Below are positions 33,051-41,267 of a stretch of DNA of 64,000 nucleotides, piece by piece; the first letter of the stretch is position 1; every line of letters starts with the position of its first letter. The position numbers and the translations under genes are program-made. The stretch is from Deltaproteobacteria bacterium (GTDB lineage Bacteria > Myxococcota_A > UBA9160 > UBA4427), in contig JADJOR010000002.1 of assembly GCA_016713665.1 (NCBI GenBank), positions 992,001 to 1,056,000 of the forward strand, given 5' to 3'. Below the pieces are notes generated by a model. It saw only the letters and a list, made by a program, of their open reading frames with translations, did no database searches and had not been told where the DNA came from.

Positions 33051-36050
33051 TCAGAACGCGATCGTCGCCTGGGCGACGAGGTCCTGCTCGAGGGTGTGCT
33101 CGGCGACGTAGGCCTGGTAGCGCAGGTCGAGGCGCAGCCGGTTCGCGTCCGTCGGGATGAGGCGCAGACCGAGGCCGATCTCGGCACCGCCGGGATCTTC
33201 CTTGCCCTGGATCTCGAAGCCGCCGGCGGTATCCGCGCCGCCCTGCAGACGGGCGGCGACGTCGCGCTCGTTGCCCTCGACGAATTGCCGCCAGGCGACG
33301 TCGAAGGTCGGGCGCCAGACGCCGGTCATCCACTCGAGCCAGGGTCCGAGATAGGTCTTGTGGTCGTAGACGGTCGAGAGCCGGACCCCTGCGCGCAGGG
33401 AGCCGATCTCGTCGTCACGGCTCTCGACATCGAGCCCGAAGCCTCCGGCATCGGCCTCGCGGATGCCGTCCTGGCTCATCCAGGCCCAGTCGAAGCCGAA
33501 GATTGGCTCGACGCCGACGGGGCCCGCGGGCACCCGATAGCCGATCTCCGTCGCGAGCAGCGTGCGGTCGCTCTCGTGGTCGTCGGTCCCGCGGACATTG
33601 ATGCCGGTCGTCGGCGTCGGGCCGTCGAACTGGATCTGACGGCGGTCCTGATGGAAGCCGTGGCCGTAGGTCGCGGCGCCCTGGAGGCGCAGGCCACCGA
33701 GATTCAAGGCCGCGGCACCGGTGACCTCGGCCAGGGTCAGCGTGCTCTCGCCGGCGCGGGCGACGTCGATGCCGCCGCGCTGGCCCGAGACGGCGAGGGT
33801 GAAGTCGAGGTTCGAGACGGGTTGGAAGTCGACGCCCGCGATGATCCCGCCCATCTGGGCGTCGTAGCGGGCGTGGCCCGAGAACGCGTCGCGTCGGCGG
33901 AACGAGCCGAGCCCCGCGGCCCAGGGCGAGAGGCGCCGCGCATGGCAGGGCAGCGCGTTCGGATTGCCCGTCCACGGATCGCGCTCGCCGGTCCGGCATT
34001 CGCGCGGCCGGTCGAAGAGCATCGCCGCGATCCGCCGCCCCGCCTCGACGGAGACCGTCGTCTGCGCGTCGTAGGCCTCGGGCGAGAGGGCGTCGTAGAC
34101 GGAGGCGAGGTTCTGGATGTCGTTCAGGCCATCGAGCACGGCCTGGAGGTCGTCCTGATTGCCGTTCGAGTTCGTGAGATCGAAGAGGCTCTGGGCGATC
34201 GCGCGCTGGTTCGCGTTCCGGGCGACGCCGACCAGACCCACGTCCTGGAAGAGCGCGAGCACGCCCAACGTGTCGTAGCTCGACGTGAAGATCCGCGTGC
34301 CCGAGGCGTCCGGGAAGCGGATGCTCGCAAACTGTCCCGTCACGCCTCCGTTTGCGAGGATCACGCGATAGGGCGTCGCGCTCGGCGTCAGGTTGGCCCC
34401 CTTCCGGACGACGAGGTTGCCGTCGAGGCTCGTCGCGCCCTGGACCGTGAGCGGCGGGGTCGTGCCGTCGAGGGTGACCTGGATCGTGCCGCGGGACTGG
34501 ACGTCGAGGGCGCCGCCGAGGGTGATCGGCGTCGGGACGTCGAGGATGCCGTCGTTCTGGACCTCGACGAGACCCGTGAAGCCGCTCGTATTCGTCAGGC
34601 GCCAGGGCGTCGTCGTGGTCGAGGACTGCGTGATCGGCGCACCGCGCGCGATCCGGATGGCCTCGAAGCCCTGGAGGTTGCCGACGTCGAAGGTATCGGC
34701 GGCCGTACGCGTCCCGACGAGGGTGAGCTCGTCCTGGCCGGCGCCGCCGATCAGGTTGCCCGATTGCTGGGCGCCCGAGAGCTGGAGCCAGCGATCGTCG
34801 CCGCCGCCGAGCTCGACGTCGCCCTGGACCTGACCGACGTTGACGATGAACTCGTCGCCGTCGGTGCCGCGGATCGCGATCGCGCGGTCTGCGGTGCCCT
34901 GGTTGGTCAGGTCGGCGACGATGGAGCCGCCGCCGCCGATCAGCAGGCGGTTCTCGTGGCCCGCGTTGAAGTCGCGGAAGACGACGAGGGGGCCGGAGTC
35001 CGCATCGCCGGTGATCTCGCCCGAGTTGTTGACGGTCACGAGGCCGAGGGTATTCGAGTTGTTCAGGTTGAACGTGGAGAGGTCGTAGCGATCGAGGCGG
35101 CCATTTCCGCCGACCGAGACGCCGATCGAATCGGTTCCCGTCACCGAGATCGTGCCCGCGTTGAGGACGAAGCTGTCGTGGTCGCCGTCGGTATTCGCCG
35201 TGTCGCCCGCGAAGATGCCGGTCGAGCGATCGCCGGTGACGTTGATCGTCCCGTCGCCCTGGTTGCGGATGCCGGCCGCCGTCGGCACGAAGACCGTCGC
35301 CGTGTTGGGGTTGTTGTCGGTGTCCTGGAAGCTGCCGTCGAGCCAGCCGTCGCCGAACTTCATGCCGAAGGCGTCATCGCCTTCGATGTTGATCAGGCCG
35401 CTGTTGGTCACGTTCGCAGGCTTGGTGTAGTCGAGTCGGCTGCCGCCCGAGAGACCGCGGGTCTCGTCGCCGATCAGATTGATCGTGCCGGAGGTCGCGA
35501 CGCCCGTGTTGTTGCCGGTCTCGATGGCATAGCTGCGATCGCCGACGACCTGGATCACGCCGGTCGCGCTGTTGACGGCGCCGTTGGGCAATACACCGGT
35601 CGTGTTCTGGTCGATCGCGATGCCGCGGGTGTCGTTCGCATTGAGCTCGATGCGGCCCTTGTTGTCGATGAAGTTGTCGTCGTCGCCGCGGATGCCGGCG
35701 CCGTTCTGTTCCGTCACGCGGACGGTGGCCGCGGCTCCGATCGTGACCGTGCTGTCGTCGTCGACGAGGATCGCGGCGTCGAGGGTCGGGCTGCTGTCGT
35801 CGAGGATCGCGGCGCCCGTCGTCGAGATCGTCAGGTTGTCGGCGCCGCTGCCGTCGTAGCCCGTCGAGTCCGTCCCCGAGCAGGTCACGGTCGCGTCGTT
35901 CGCCGGCGAGGTCGGCGTACAGGCGGCCCGCGCCGCGCTCGGCACGAGGCTCGCGGCGAGGAGTCCGGCGCAGGCGAGGCCCGTGCAGACGAGGCCGGGC
36001 GCGAGGGGCAGGCGGCTTCCCGCGTCGAGGCGGCGGTTCGGGTCGTGCAT
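33051..36050 (-). CDS. Autotransporter (type V secretion), beta-helical passenger
   Basis: The 999-residue product has a signal peptide (about 1-42, ending SAARA), a passenger rich in N, G, T and D with many short strand repeats (NNSGEITGDADSG, NQGDGTINVTGDRSTGI), as in right-handed beta-helices, a linker at about 640-690 and a C-terminal autotransporter barrel (about 710-999). The barrel has SPWAAGLGSFRRRD, GGIIAGVDF and a closing LVAQATIAF with terminal Phe. It should export its passenger to the cell surface; no protease triad or lipase motif is visible, so adhesion is the simplest guess. ATG 36050 has AGGAAAAAG just upstream. It is divergent from the MaoC gene. Confidence 0.9.
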   Translation of the reverse strand: MHDPNRRLDAGSRLPLAPGLVCTGLACAGLLAASLVPSAARAACTPTSPANDATVTCSGTDSTGYDGSGADNLTISTTGAAILDDSSPTLDAAILVDDDSTVTIGAAATVRVTEQNGAGIRGDDDNFIDNKGRIELNANDTRGIAIDQNTTGVLPNGAVNSATGVIQVVGDRSYAIETGNNTGVATSGTINLIGDETRGLSGGSRLDYTKPANVTNSGLINIEGDDAFGMKFGDGWLDGSFQDTDNNPNTATVFVPTAAGIRNQGDGTINVTGDRSTGIFAGDTANTDGDHDSFVLNAGTISVTGTDSIGVSVGGNGRLDRYDLSTFNLNNSNTLGLVTVNNSGEITGDADSGPLVVFRDFNAGHENRLLIGGGGSIVADLTNQGTADRAIAIRGTDGDEFIVNVGQVQGDVELGGGDDRWLQLSGAQQSGNLIGGAGQDELTLVGTRTAADTFDVGNLQGFEAIRIARGAPITQSSTTTTPWRLTNTSGFTGLVEVQNDGILDVPTPITLGGALDVQSRGTIQVTLDGTTPPLTVQGATSLDGNLVVRKGANLTPSATPYRVILANGGVTGQFASIRFPDASGTRIFTSSYDTLGVLALFQDVGLVGVARNANQRAIAQSLFDLTNSNGNQDDLQAVLDGLNDIQNLASVYDALSPEAYDAQTTVSVEAGRRIAAMLFDRPRECRTGERDPWTGNPNALPCHARRLSPWAAGLGSFRRRDAFSGHARYDAQMGGIIAGVDFQPVSNLDFTLAVSGQRGGIDVARAGESTLTLAEVTGAAALNLGGLRLQGAATYGHGFHQDRRQIQFDGPTPTTGINVRGTDDHESDRTLLATEIGYRVPAGPVGVEPIFGFDWAWMSQDGIREADAGGFGLDVESRDDEIGSLRAGVRLSTVYDHKTYLGPWLEWMTGVWRPTFDVAWRQFVEGNERDVAARLQGGADTAGGFEIQGKEDPGGAEIGLGLRLIPTDANRLRLDLRYQAYVAEHTLEQDLVAQATIAF

Positions 36051-36103
36051 GCTTTTTCCTGGTGGTGGGGCGGGCGGTCCCGGTAATCGACAAGGGCAGG
36101 GGC

Positions 36104-36118
36104 CTAGTGTAACTCTAG
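36104..36118. promoter_or_regulatory. 15-bp dyad CTAGTGTAACTCTAG in divergent promoter region
   Basis: Twelve of 15 positions are symmetric (CTAG-GT-AC-CTAG). It lies 54 bp upstream of the autotransporter start in the 264-bp region between divergent genes, in unusually AT-rich sequence for this genome. It has the size of a dimeric repressor operator; no regulator can be named. Confidence 0.3.
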
Positions 36119-36259
36119 TCGCCGCACCGAAACCCCGGGTGACGGACGAGGCCGGCGGGTCGCCGCCGGGCGCCGGATGCGTGCAGACGGTGCGCAGATC
36201 GCCCGCAGGCCGGTCGAGCCACGATCCCGCGAAGAGCATTCGACACGAACGACCTTCGG

Positions 36260-36299
36260 AAGTCAATCGAAGTCAACCCAAGTCGATCCAAAGACAACC
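36260..36299 (+). repeat. Four phased 10-bp repeats before MaoC gene
   Basis: AAGTCAATCG, AAGTCAACCC, AAGTCGATCC and AAAGACAACC lie head to tail with an exact 10-bp period. The array abuts the GGAAGGAG ribosome site of the MaoC gene. Its A-richness contrasts with the surrounding 70% G+C. It could be an operator array, an intrinsically bent segment or an unstructured translation enhancer. Confidence 0.65.
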
Positions 36300-36314
36300 A
36301 GGAAGGAGACTCCC

Positions 36315-37151
36315 ATGGCACTCGATCCCAAGTCCGTCGGCGCGAAGGGCAAGCCTGCGCGGCGTTCGTGGACGTCGAAGGATGCGCTGCTCTACGCGGT
36401 GGGCGTGGGTGCAGGGACGAAGGAGCTCCAGTTCACGACCGAGAACACGAAGGACACGCCGCAGCGCGTGCTGCCGACCATGGCGGTGATCCTCGGCGGC
36501 GGCGGTGTTCCCTTCGACAAGATCGGGACCTTCAATCCCGCCCTCATGGTCCACGGGACCGAGGGCATCGAGCTCTACGACGAGATCCCGCCCGACGGCG
36601 AGATCGAGTCGGTCGGCGAGATCACGGGCATCTGGGACAAGGGCAAGGCGGCGGTCGCCGAGATCGAATCGACGGCGACCCTCGTCGCGACGGGCAGGCC
36701 GCTCTTCAAGGTCAAGATGTCGATGTTCTGTCGCGGCGCCGGCGACTTCGGTGGTGAGCGCGGTCCGTCGCCGACCTTCGAGCTGCCGACGCGCAAGCCC
36801 GATCACGAGGTCGTCTACACGACGCGCGAGGACCAGGCGCTGACCTATCGCCTGTCGGGCGATCGCAACCCGCTCCACTCCGATCCCGCCTTCGCGAAGA
36901 TCGGCGGCTTCGATCGCCCGATCCTCCACGGCCTCTGCACCTACGGCTTCACCGGCCGCGCGCTGCTCCATACCCTCTGCGGCTCCGACCCGAGCCGCTT
37001 CAAGGCGATGGACGGCCGCTTCTCGAAGCCCGTGATGCCGGGCGACGCGCTCACGATCCAGATGTGGGTCGACGGCAAGCAAGCGCTCTTCGTCACGCGC
37101 AACCAGAACGGCGACATCGTCCTCGACCAGGGCGAGTTCAAGTTCGCATGA
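36315..37151 (+). CDS. MaoC-type double-hotdog dehydratase
   Basis: The 278-residue product has two hotdog halves. The C-terminal half carries the hydratase-2 signature YRLSGDRNPLHSDPAFAKIG (catalytic Asp and His) followed by PILHGLCTYGFTGRAL. The N-terminal half (about 20-140, VLPTMAVILGG, MVHGTEGIEL) is the substrate-binding half without catalytic residues. This is the layout of peroxisomal MFE-2 hydratase and related (R)-specific enoyl-CoA hydratases, about 280 residues. It hydrates trans-2-enoyl-CoA to (R)-3-hydroxyacyl-CoA in the cytosol. GGAAGGAG precedes ATG 36315. Confidence 0.93.
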   Translation: MALDPKSVGAKGKPARRSWTSKDALLYAVGVGAGTKELQFTTENTKDTPQRVLPTMAVILGGGGVPFDKIGTFNPALMVHGTEGIELYDEIPPDGEIESVGEITGIWDKGKAAVAEIESTATLVATGRPLFKVKMSMFCRGAGDFGGERGPSPTFELPTRKPDHEVVYTTREDQALTYRLSGDRNPLHSDPAFAKIGGFDRPILHGLCTYGFTGRALLHTLCGSDPSRFKAMDGRFSKPVMPGDALTIQMWVDGKQALFVTRNQNGDIVLDQGEFKFA

Positions 37152-37184
37152 CGATCGGATGACGCGTGGCGCGGGTGACCGGGC

Positions 37185-37204
37185 TGGGGTTGACTCGACC
37201 CAGG
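37185..37204 (+). terminator. Imperfect hairpin after MaoC gene
   Basis: CTGGG (37185-37189) pairs with CCCAG (37200-37204), with two or three further pairs towards the loop allowing a bulged G and a G-T pair. It lies 34 bp past the MaoC stop. Confidence 0.3.
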
Positions 37205-37515
37205 GGTCCGACGACAATGACCCGAGGGCGTTCGAGCGCGTGGCCCGCGCGTGGCGCTTCGCGCTCGAGCGCCGGTCGCGGACCGACGATGCAGAGCCGG
37301 ACATCGGAGGTCGCCGAGCGCGCAGCGCTCGAGGAGGAACGTTGGGTCGATCGACGACCAGACGGGGGGCCGGGCGGATGGATCCCGCATCGCGGCTCGC
37401 GGTCGCGAGACCGCCGACGCGGACGAGGTCGACTCGGCCTGCTTCCCGGCCATCCGGATCTCCTCGGTCGGGCGTGCAAAGAGCGTCCGGGCGCTTCGAA
37501 AGAGCGGATTGAAAG
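37205..37515. other. Non-coding gap, possible small RNA region
   Basis: Together with its flanks, the 457 bp between the MaoC stop and the YkuK start have no frame with plausible protein composition: every frame reads as Arg/Gly/Ser-rich noise and none has a good start. The region ends in a strong hairpin (37516-37546) although no gene lies before it, so a small transcript could be encoded. I see no tRNA, SRP, 6S, tmRNA or RNase P signature. Confidence 0.4.
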
Positions 37516-37546
37516 CGAAACCCCTGCGCCCCTGCGCGGGGTTTCG
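37516..37546 (+). terminator. Strong GC-rich hairpin upstream of ykuK-like gene
   Basis: CGAAACCCC pairs with GGGGTTTCG; inside, GCGC pairs with GCGC after a single bulged T, leaving a CCCT loop, for 13 pairs in total. TCGTTTC follows. It is the most terminator-like structure of the window. It would end a transcript starting in the preceding gap, or attenuate the YkuK-family gene 62 bp downstream. Confidence 0.6.
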
Positions 37547-37581
37547 TCGTTTCAGGGGTCGGAGATCGAGGGGCCAAGGTC

Positions 37582-37603
37582 GAACGGAGAAAGCGAACGG
37601 AGA
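37582..37603 (+). repeat. Direct repeat of GAACGGAGA before ykuK-like gene
   Basis: GAACGGAGA occurs at 37582-37590 and 37595-37603 (13-bp period). The second copy is the ribosome site of the following gene, so the Shine-Dalgarno itself is duplicated. Confidence 0.6.
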
Positions 37604-37608
37604 GAACG

Positions 37609-38130
37609 ATGCGAAGTCCGATGTCTCTGGAGCTCGAGAGCCGGTGGTGGACCCTCGGAGGGGCCGAAGTCCTCGACATGATGAGCAGCATCGGCGCGCT
37701 CGTCCGGGCGGGGCAGACGGTCCACATCGGGACCGACGCCCAGAAATCCGCCACGCGCATGGAGTTCGTCACCGTCGCCTGCGTCCTCAACCCCGGCAAG
37801 GGCGGCCGCGTCTTCTACACCCGCCGCCACGACCGCAAGGAGGTCACGCTCTTCGAGAAGCTCTCGACCGAGACCTGGCTCTCCCTCGACCTCGCGATGC
37901 GGATGATGGACGCCTTCCAGCTCTCGCCCGCCCAGCAGCAGATCTGGGTCCACGTCGATGCGAATCCCGACGAGCGCTACGACTCCTCCGACTACGTGAA
38001 GCAGCTCGCGGGCATGGTCGCGGGTTCGGGCTTTCCGGTGCTGGTGAAGCCGAACGCGTGGTGTGCGTCGCACGTGGCGGATTATGCCGTCAAAGGCAAA
38101 CACTTCCGCGCGAGAATGCACGCGGCCTAG
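37609..38130 (+). CDS. YkuK-family ribonuclease H-like protein (DUF458)
   Basis: The 173-residue cytosolic protein matches the YkuK/DUF458 family: VHIGTDAQKSATRMEFVTVACVLNPGKGGRV with FYTRRHD, then SLDLAMRMMDAF, WVHVDANPDE and VKPNAWCASHVADYAVKGK. The GTDAQ and HVDANP strands carry the acidic residues of an RNase H-like fold (GTDxQ, D-x-N), so nucleic-acid cleavage is possible but unproven. Length equals the family norm (about 170). ATG 37609 follows GGAGA by 5 bases. Its stop is 34 bp before the first inverted-repeat element, and it faces pheT. Confidence 0.88.
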   Translation: MRSPMSLELESRWWTLGGAEVLDMMSSIGALVRAGQTVHIGTDAQKSATRMEFVTVACVLNPGKGGRVFYTRRHDRKEVTLFEKLSTETWLSLDLAMRMMDAFQLSPAQQQIWVHVDANPDERYDSSDYVKQLAGMVAGSGFPVLVKPNAWCASHVADYAVKGKHFRARMHAA

Positions 38131-38164
38131 GGCGTCGATGCGTGACTCGGGTCCCGGGGCATCG

Positions 38165-38320
38165 CACAAGGCGCGACCGGCGCGGCGCTCGGGGCGCGAA
38201 TGGCTCGACCTTGGCACAGCCTTCGTCGCTTCTCGACATGCGTCGATTCTGCGACCGGCTCGGTGGAGCGGGCTTCGTCTGCGCTTGACTTCGCGCCCCG
38301 AGCACCGCGCCGGTCGCTCG
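38165..38320 (+). mobile_element. MITE/REPIN-like element, copy A
   Basis: This 156-bp segment starts CACAAGGCGCG and has near-perfect terminal inverted repeats. The 31 bases at 38170-38200 match the reverse complement of 38290-38320 at 28 positions, with a core of GCTCGGGGCGCGAA. A second copy (B, 38605-38761), about 82% identical, lies in opposite orientation. The element has no coding capacity, as expected for a non-autonomous palindromic repeat. It lies just after the ykuK-like stop, with the CACAAGG end first. Confidence 0.7.
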
Positions 38321-38604
38321 CTGCGGGGTAGGTCGGGGGCTGCGGCGGGATCGATTGGATTCTGCGTGCATCCGTTGCTTGATCTCGGGGTGGGGGCGTT
38401 GCCTCTGCGGCCGAATTCGTCGTGACGCACGCCGAGCTGCGTAAGTGCTTGCCTTGCTCGGCCGGACTCGCGCGACTTTGTGTGGCGCGCATGCGCGCAT
38501 GCGAGCACGCCAGTTCGAGCTTGCACGCCGATCAACCAACGACGAGACGGCGGAGACCTTCCATGTACGACCGCCCGCGCTCCGTCTACCGACCCGCCTC
38601 GACG
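38321..38604. other. Spacer between inverted elements, no gene
   Basis: These 284 bp show no convincing reading frame. They contain a perfect 16-bp palindrome CGCATGCGCGCATGCG at 38488-38503 and a lower-GC patch at 38341-38420. The palindrome is a possible cruciform or terminator midway between the convergent genes. Confidence 0.45.
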
Positions 38605-38761
38605 CGAGCGGTCGGCGCGACGCTCGGGGCGCGAAGTCAAGCGCAGCCTGAAGCCCGCCCCGTCCAGTCGGTCGCAGGATTGGAGAATCGCGAGAAGCGA
38701 CGAAGCCCGTGCCAAGGGCGAGCCATTCGCGCCCCGAGTGCCGCGTCGGCCGCGCCTTGTG
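38605..38761 (-). mobile_element. MITE/REPIN-like element, copy B (inverted)
   Basis: Read on the minus strand from 38761, this 157-bp copy starts CACAAGGCGCG, contains CTCGGGGCGCGAATGGCTCG, then TTCGTCGCTTCTCG, and ends GACCGCTCG, aligning with copy A throughout. The ends are conserved best and the centre diverges most, the usual pattern when stem pairing is under selection. It begins 31 bp after the pheT stop in the same sense as copy A relative to its own upstream gene. Confidence 0.7.
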
Positions 38762-38792
38762 AGACACGTCCGAGACAACGGACCGATGGCAC

Positions 38793-41267
38793 TCAGGCCT
38801 TGCGCAATTCTCCGCCCGCCTCGGTGACCAGCTTTTCGAAGCGCTGCAGGAACTTCTGCTCGTCCTGGTCGGTGAGCGTGCGCGCGTCGGATTGGAGGAG
38901 CACGTGGAAGGCGAGGGATTTCCTGCCCTCGCCGATCGACTTGCCGCGGTAGAGGTCGAAGAGCTCGACGTCGACGACCTGGCCCTTGCCCGCGCTCTCG
39001 ACGAGGGCGACGAGCTCGCCGGCGCGGGTCGCCTCGGGGACGGAGACCGCGACGTCGACCTTGATGCCGGGATAGCGGGGCAGCGGGCGATAGGCGCTGC
39101 CGCGGCGCTCGGCGGAGAGCAGGGCGTCGAGGCACAGCTCGGCGACGGCGACCTCGCTGTCGAGGTCGCCCGCGAGGCCGAGCTTCGGGGCGAGGCCGGG
39201 CTCGAGCTCGGCGACGACGGCGGCGGCATGCGGCGCGCCCGGGAGCGCGAGGAAGAGCGACTTGCCGGGATGGGCCCAGCGCGGCGGGTTGCCGTCCTTC
39301 GTCCAGGTCCCGCGCGCGAGGCCGAACGACGCGACGAGGTCTTCGACGACGGCCTGCAGCTTCTGGAGTCGGCTCCCGTCCCAGCGCGCGGTCTTCGGGT
39401 TGGGCCGGCTGCCGGCCCAGGCGAGGGCGAGGTAGTGGCGTTCGCGGGGCTCGCCGCGGGCGTCGCTCGCCTCGGGCTCGTAGGCCTTGCCGATCTCGAA
39501 GAGGCGCACGTCCGTGTGATGGCGGCGATTGGCTTCGAGGGCGGGGAGCAGGCTCGGGGCGACGGTGCGGCGGATGCGGGACTCGCCCTGGTGGACGGGG
39601 TTGATGACGCGGACGTGGGGCTCGTCGCTCGCGCCGAGCTTCTCGAGCAGCGCGTCGGCGATGAACGAATACGAGAGGTTCTCGCGGAAGCGCCCGCCCC
39701 CCGCGAGCCGATCCTGCAGATGGCGCACCAGCCGCCGCCGCTCGTCCCGGGCCGGCGGCGCGATCGTGAAGGTGAGCGGCGCTTCGGCGATGTTGCCGTA
39801 GCGATGGATGCGGCCGATCTCCTCGACGAGATCCTGCTCCATCGTGATGTCCTTGGTCGCGCGGAACGAGGGCACGCGGACGCGGAAGGTCTCGCCCGCC
39901 GTCTCGACGCTCGTGGCCTCCACCCCGAACTCGAGGCGCTCGAGGATCCCGCGAATCTCCGAAGCCGGGAGCGGCTTGCCCAGCGCGCTGCGGACGCGCT
40001 CGGCGCGCAGCTCGATCGTGGTCGTCGGGTCCTGCCAGACGCCCACGTCCGTCGGCTTGGCCGGGAAGCGGACGCCGGGCGCGATCGACTGCAGCAGCCG
40101 CGCGAAGTGGCCGGCGGCGGCCAGGGGCAGATGGGGATCGAGGGCCTTCTCGAAGCGGGCGGAGGAGTCGGTGCGCAGGCCGAGGCGGCTCGAGGTCCGG
40201 CGGATCGTCGTGGCGCGAAAGCTCGCGACCTCGAGCAGCAGCGCCTCGCTCTCGGGGGCGACCTTCGAGTCGTCGCCGCCCATGATGCCGGCGAGGGCGA
40301 CGGGCGCGTCGCCGGCGCAGATCAGGAGATCGGCCGGGGTCGTCTTGCGCTCGACGCCGTCGAGGGTTCTGATCGTCTCGGCAGCGCTCGCACGCGCGGC
40401 CCGGACGACGATGCCGCGGCCGGCGCCGAGGGCGTCGAGGCGGTGGCGGTCGAAGACGTGATTCGGTTGCCCGAGGTCGAGCATCACGAAGTTCGAGAGG
40501 TCGACGAAGAGGTCGATCGGCCGCTGGCCGACGGCGAGCAGCAGATGGCGCAGCCACTCGGGCGAGCGGCCGGCGCGCACGCCGTCAATCACGAGAGCGA
40601 CATAACGCGTGCAGGCGGGCGATTCGATCGCGACGGGATAGGCCGCGCCCGAGCCGGTCGCCGGAGGCGCGAGGTCGAGGGGGCGGAGACGCCGCTCGTA
40701 GATCGCGGCGAGCTCGCGGGCGAGGCCGCGGTGGCCCCAGAGATCGGGGCGGTGGGTCAGGGACTTGTTGTCGATCTCGATCACGAAGTCTTCGAGCGCG
40801 AGGGCGCTCGCGACCGACGCGCCGAGCGGCGCGTTCTCCGGCAGCACCCAGATCCCGTCGTGGTCGTCGCCGACGCCGAGCTCGCGGGCCGAGCAGATCA
40901 TGCCGAAGGACTCGACGCCGCGGATCTTCGAGCGCTTGATCGTGAGATCGCCCGGCAGCTTCGTCCCGATCTTCGCGACCGCGACCTTCTGGCCGGCGGC
41001 GACGTTGGGCGCGCCGCAGACGATCTGGAGCGCCTCGCCCGGGCCAGAGCCCGCGCCGACGTCGACGCGGCAGAGCGAGAGCTTCTCGGCGTCGGGATGG
41101 CGCTCGCGGGAGACGACGTGGCCGACGACGACGTCGCTCGTCGCCGGGGCGAAGCGCTCGATGCCCTCGACCTCGGCGGTCGAGAGCGTGAGGTCGTTGG
41201 CGATCGTCTCCGGCGTGAGGCCCGACAGATCGATGTGGCGCGAGAGCCAGCGCAGCGAGGCCTTCAT
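38793..41267 (-). CDS. pheT: Phenylalanine--tRNA ligase beta subunit
   Basis: The 824-residue product has the full bacterial PheT layout: MKASLRWLSRHIDLSGLTPE, the tRNA-binding (EMAP-like) domain at about 40-155 (GHVVSRERHPDAEKLSLCRV, CGAPNVAAGQKV), B3/B4 editing domain (about 215-390), B5 (about 410-480), the synthetase core (about 490-700) and a C-terminal ferredoxin-fold anticodon-binding domain (YPGIKVDVAVSVPE to the end). It charges tRNA-Phe as an alpha2-beta2 heterotetramer with PheS and edits Tyr-tRNA-Phe. ATG 41267 shares its A with the pheS TGA, so translation is coupled. Confidence 0.98.
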   Translation of the reverse strand: MKASLRWLSRHIDLSGLTPETIANDLTLSTAEVEGIERFAPATSDVVVGHVVSRERHPDAEKLSLCRVDVGAGSGPGEALQIVCGAPNVAAGQKVAVAKIGTKLPGDLTIKRSKIRGVESFGMICSARELGVGDDHDGIWVLPENAPLGASVASALALEDFVIEIDNKSLTHRPDLWGHRGLARELAAIYERRLRPLDLAPPATGSGAAYPVAIESPACTRYVALVIDGVRAGRSPEWLRHLLLAVGQRPIDLFVDLSNFVMLDLGQPNHVFDRHRLDALGAGRGIVVRAARASAAETIRTLDGVERKTTPADLLICAGDAPVALAGIMGGDDSKVAPESEALLLEVASFRATTIRRTSSRLGLRTDSSARFEKALDPHLPLAAAGHFARLLQSIAPGVRFPAKPTDVGVWQDPTTTIELRAERVRSALGKPLPASEIRGILERLEFGVEATSVETAGETFRVRVPSFRATKDITMEQDLVEEIGRIHRYGNIAEAPLTFTIAPPARDERRRLVRHLQDRLAGGGRFRENLSYSFIADALLEKLGASDEPHVRVINPVHQGESRIRRTVAPSLLPALEANRRHHTDVRLFEIGKAYEPEASDARGEPRERHYLALAWAGSRPNPKTARWDGSRLQKLQAVVEDLVASFGLARGTWTKDGNPPRWAHPGKSLFLALPGAPHAAAVVAELEPGLAPKLGLAGDLDSEVAVAELCLDALLSAERRGSAYRPLPRYPGIKVDVAVSVPEATRAGELVALVESAGKGQVVDVELFDLYRGKSIGEGRKSLAFHVLLQSDARTLTDQDEQKFLQRFEKLVTEAGGELRKA

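Noticed and set aside
33003..36086. Plus-strand frame of over 1000 codons opposite the autotransporter
   Set aside because: The minus strand has signal peptide, passenger repeats and a C-terminal barrel; the plus frame is a compositional mirror rich in Val, Asp and Arg.
37159..37681. Overlapping small frames in the gap before the ykuK-like gene
   Set aside because: All three frames give Arg/Ser/Gly-rich products without ribosome sites, and they run through a terminator hairpin.
38422..38952. Small plus-strand frames between the inverted elements and into pheT
   Set aside because: They run through the palindromic elements and antisense to pheT; similar translated strings in copies A and B come from the DNA repeat, not from protein selection.
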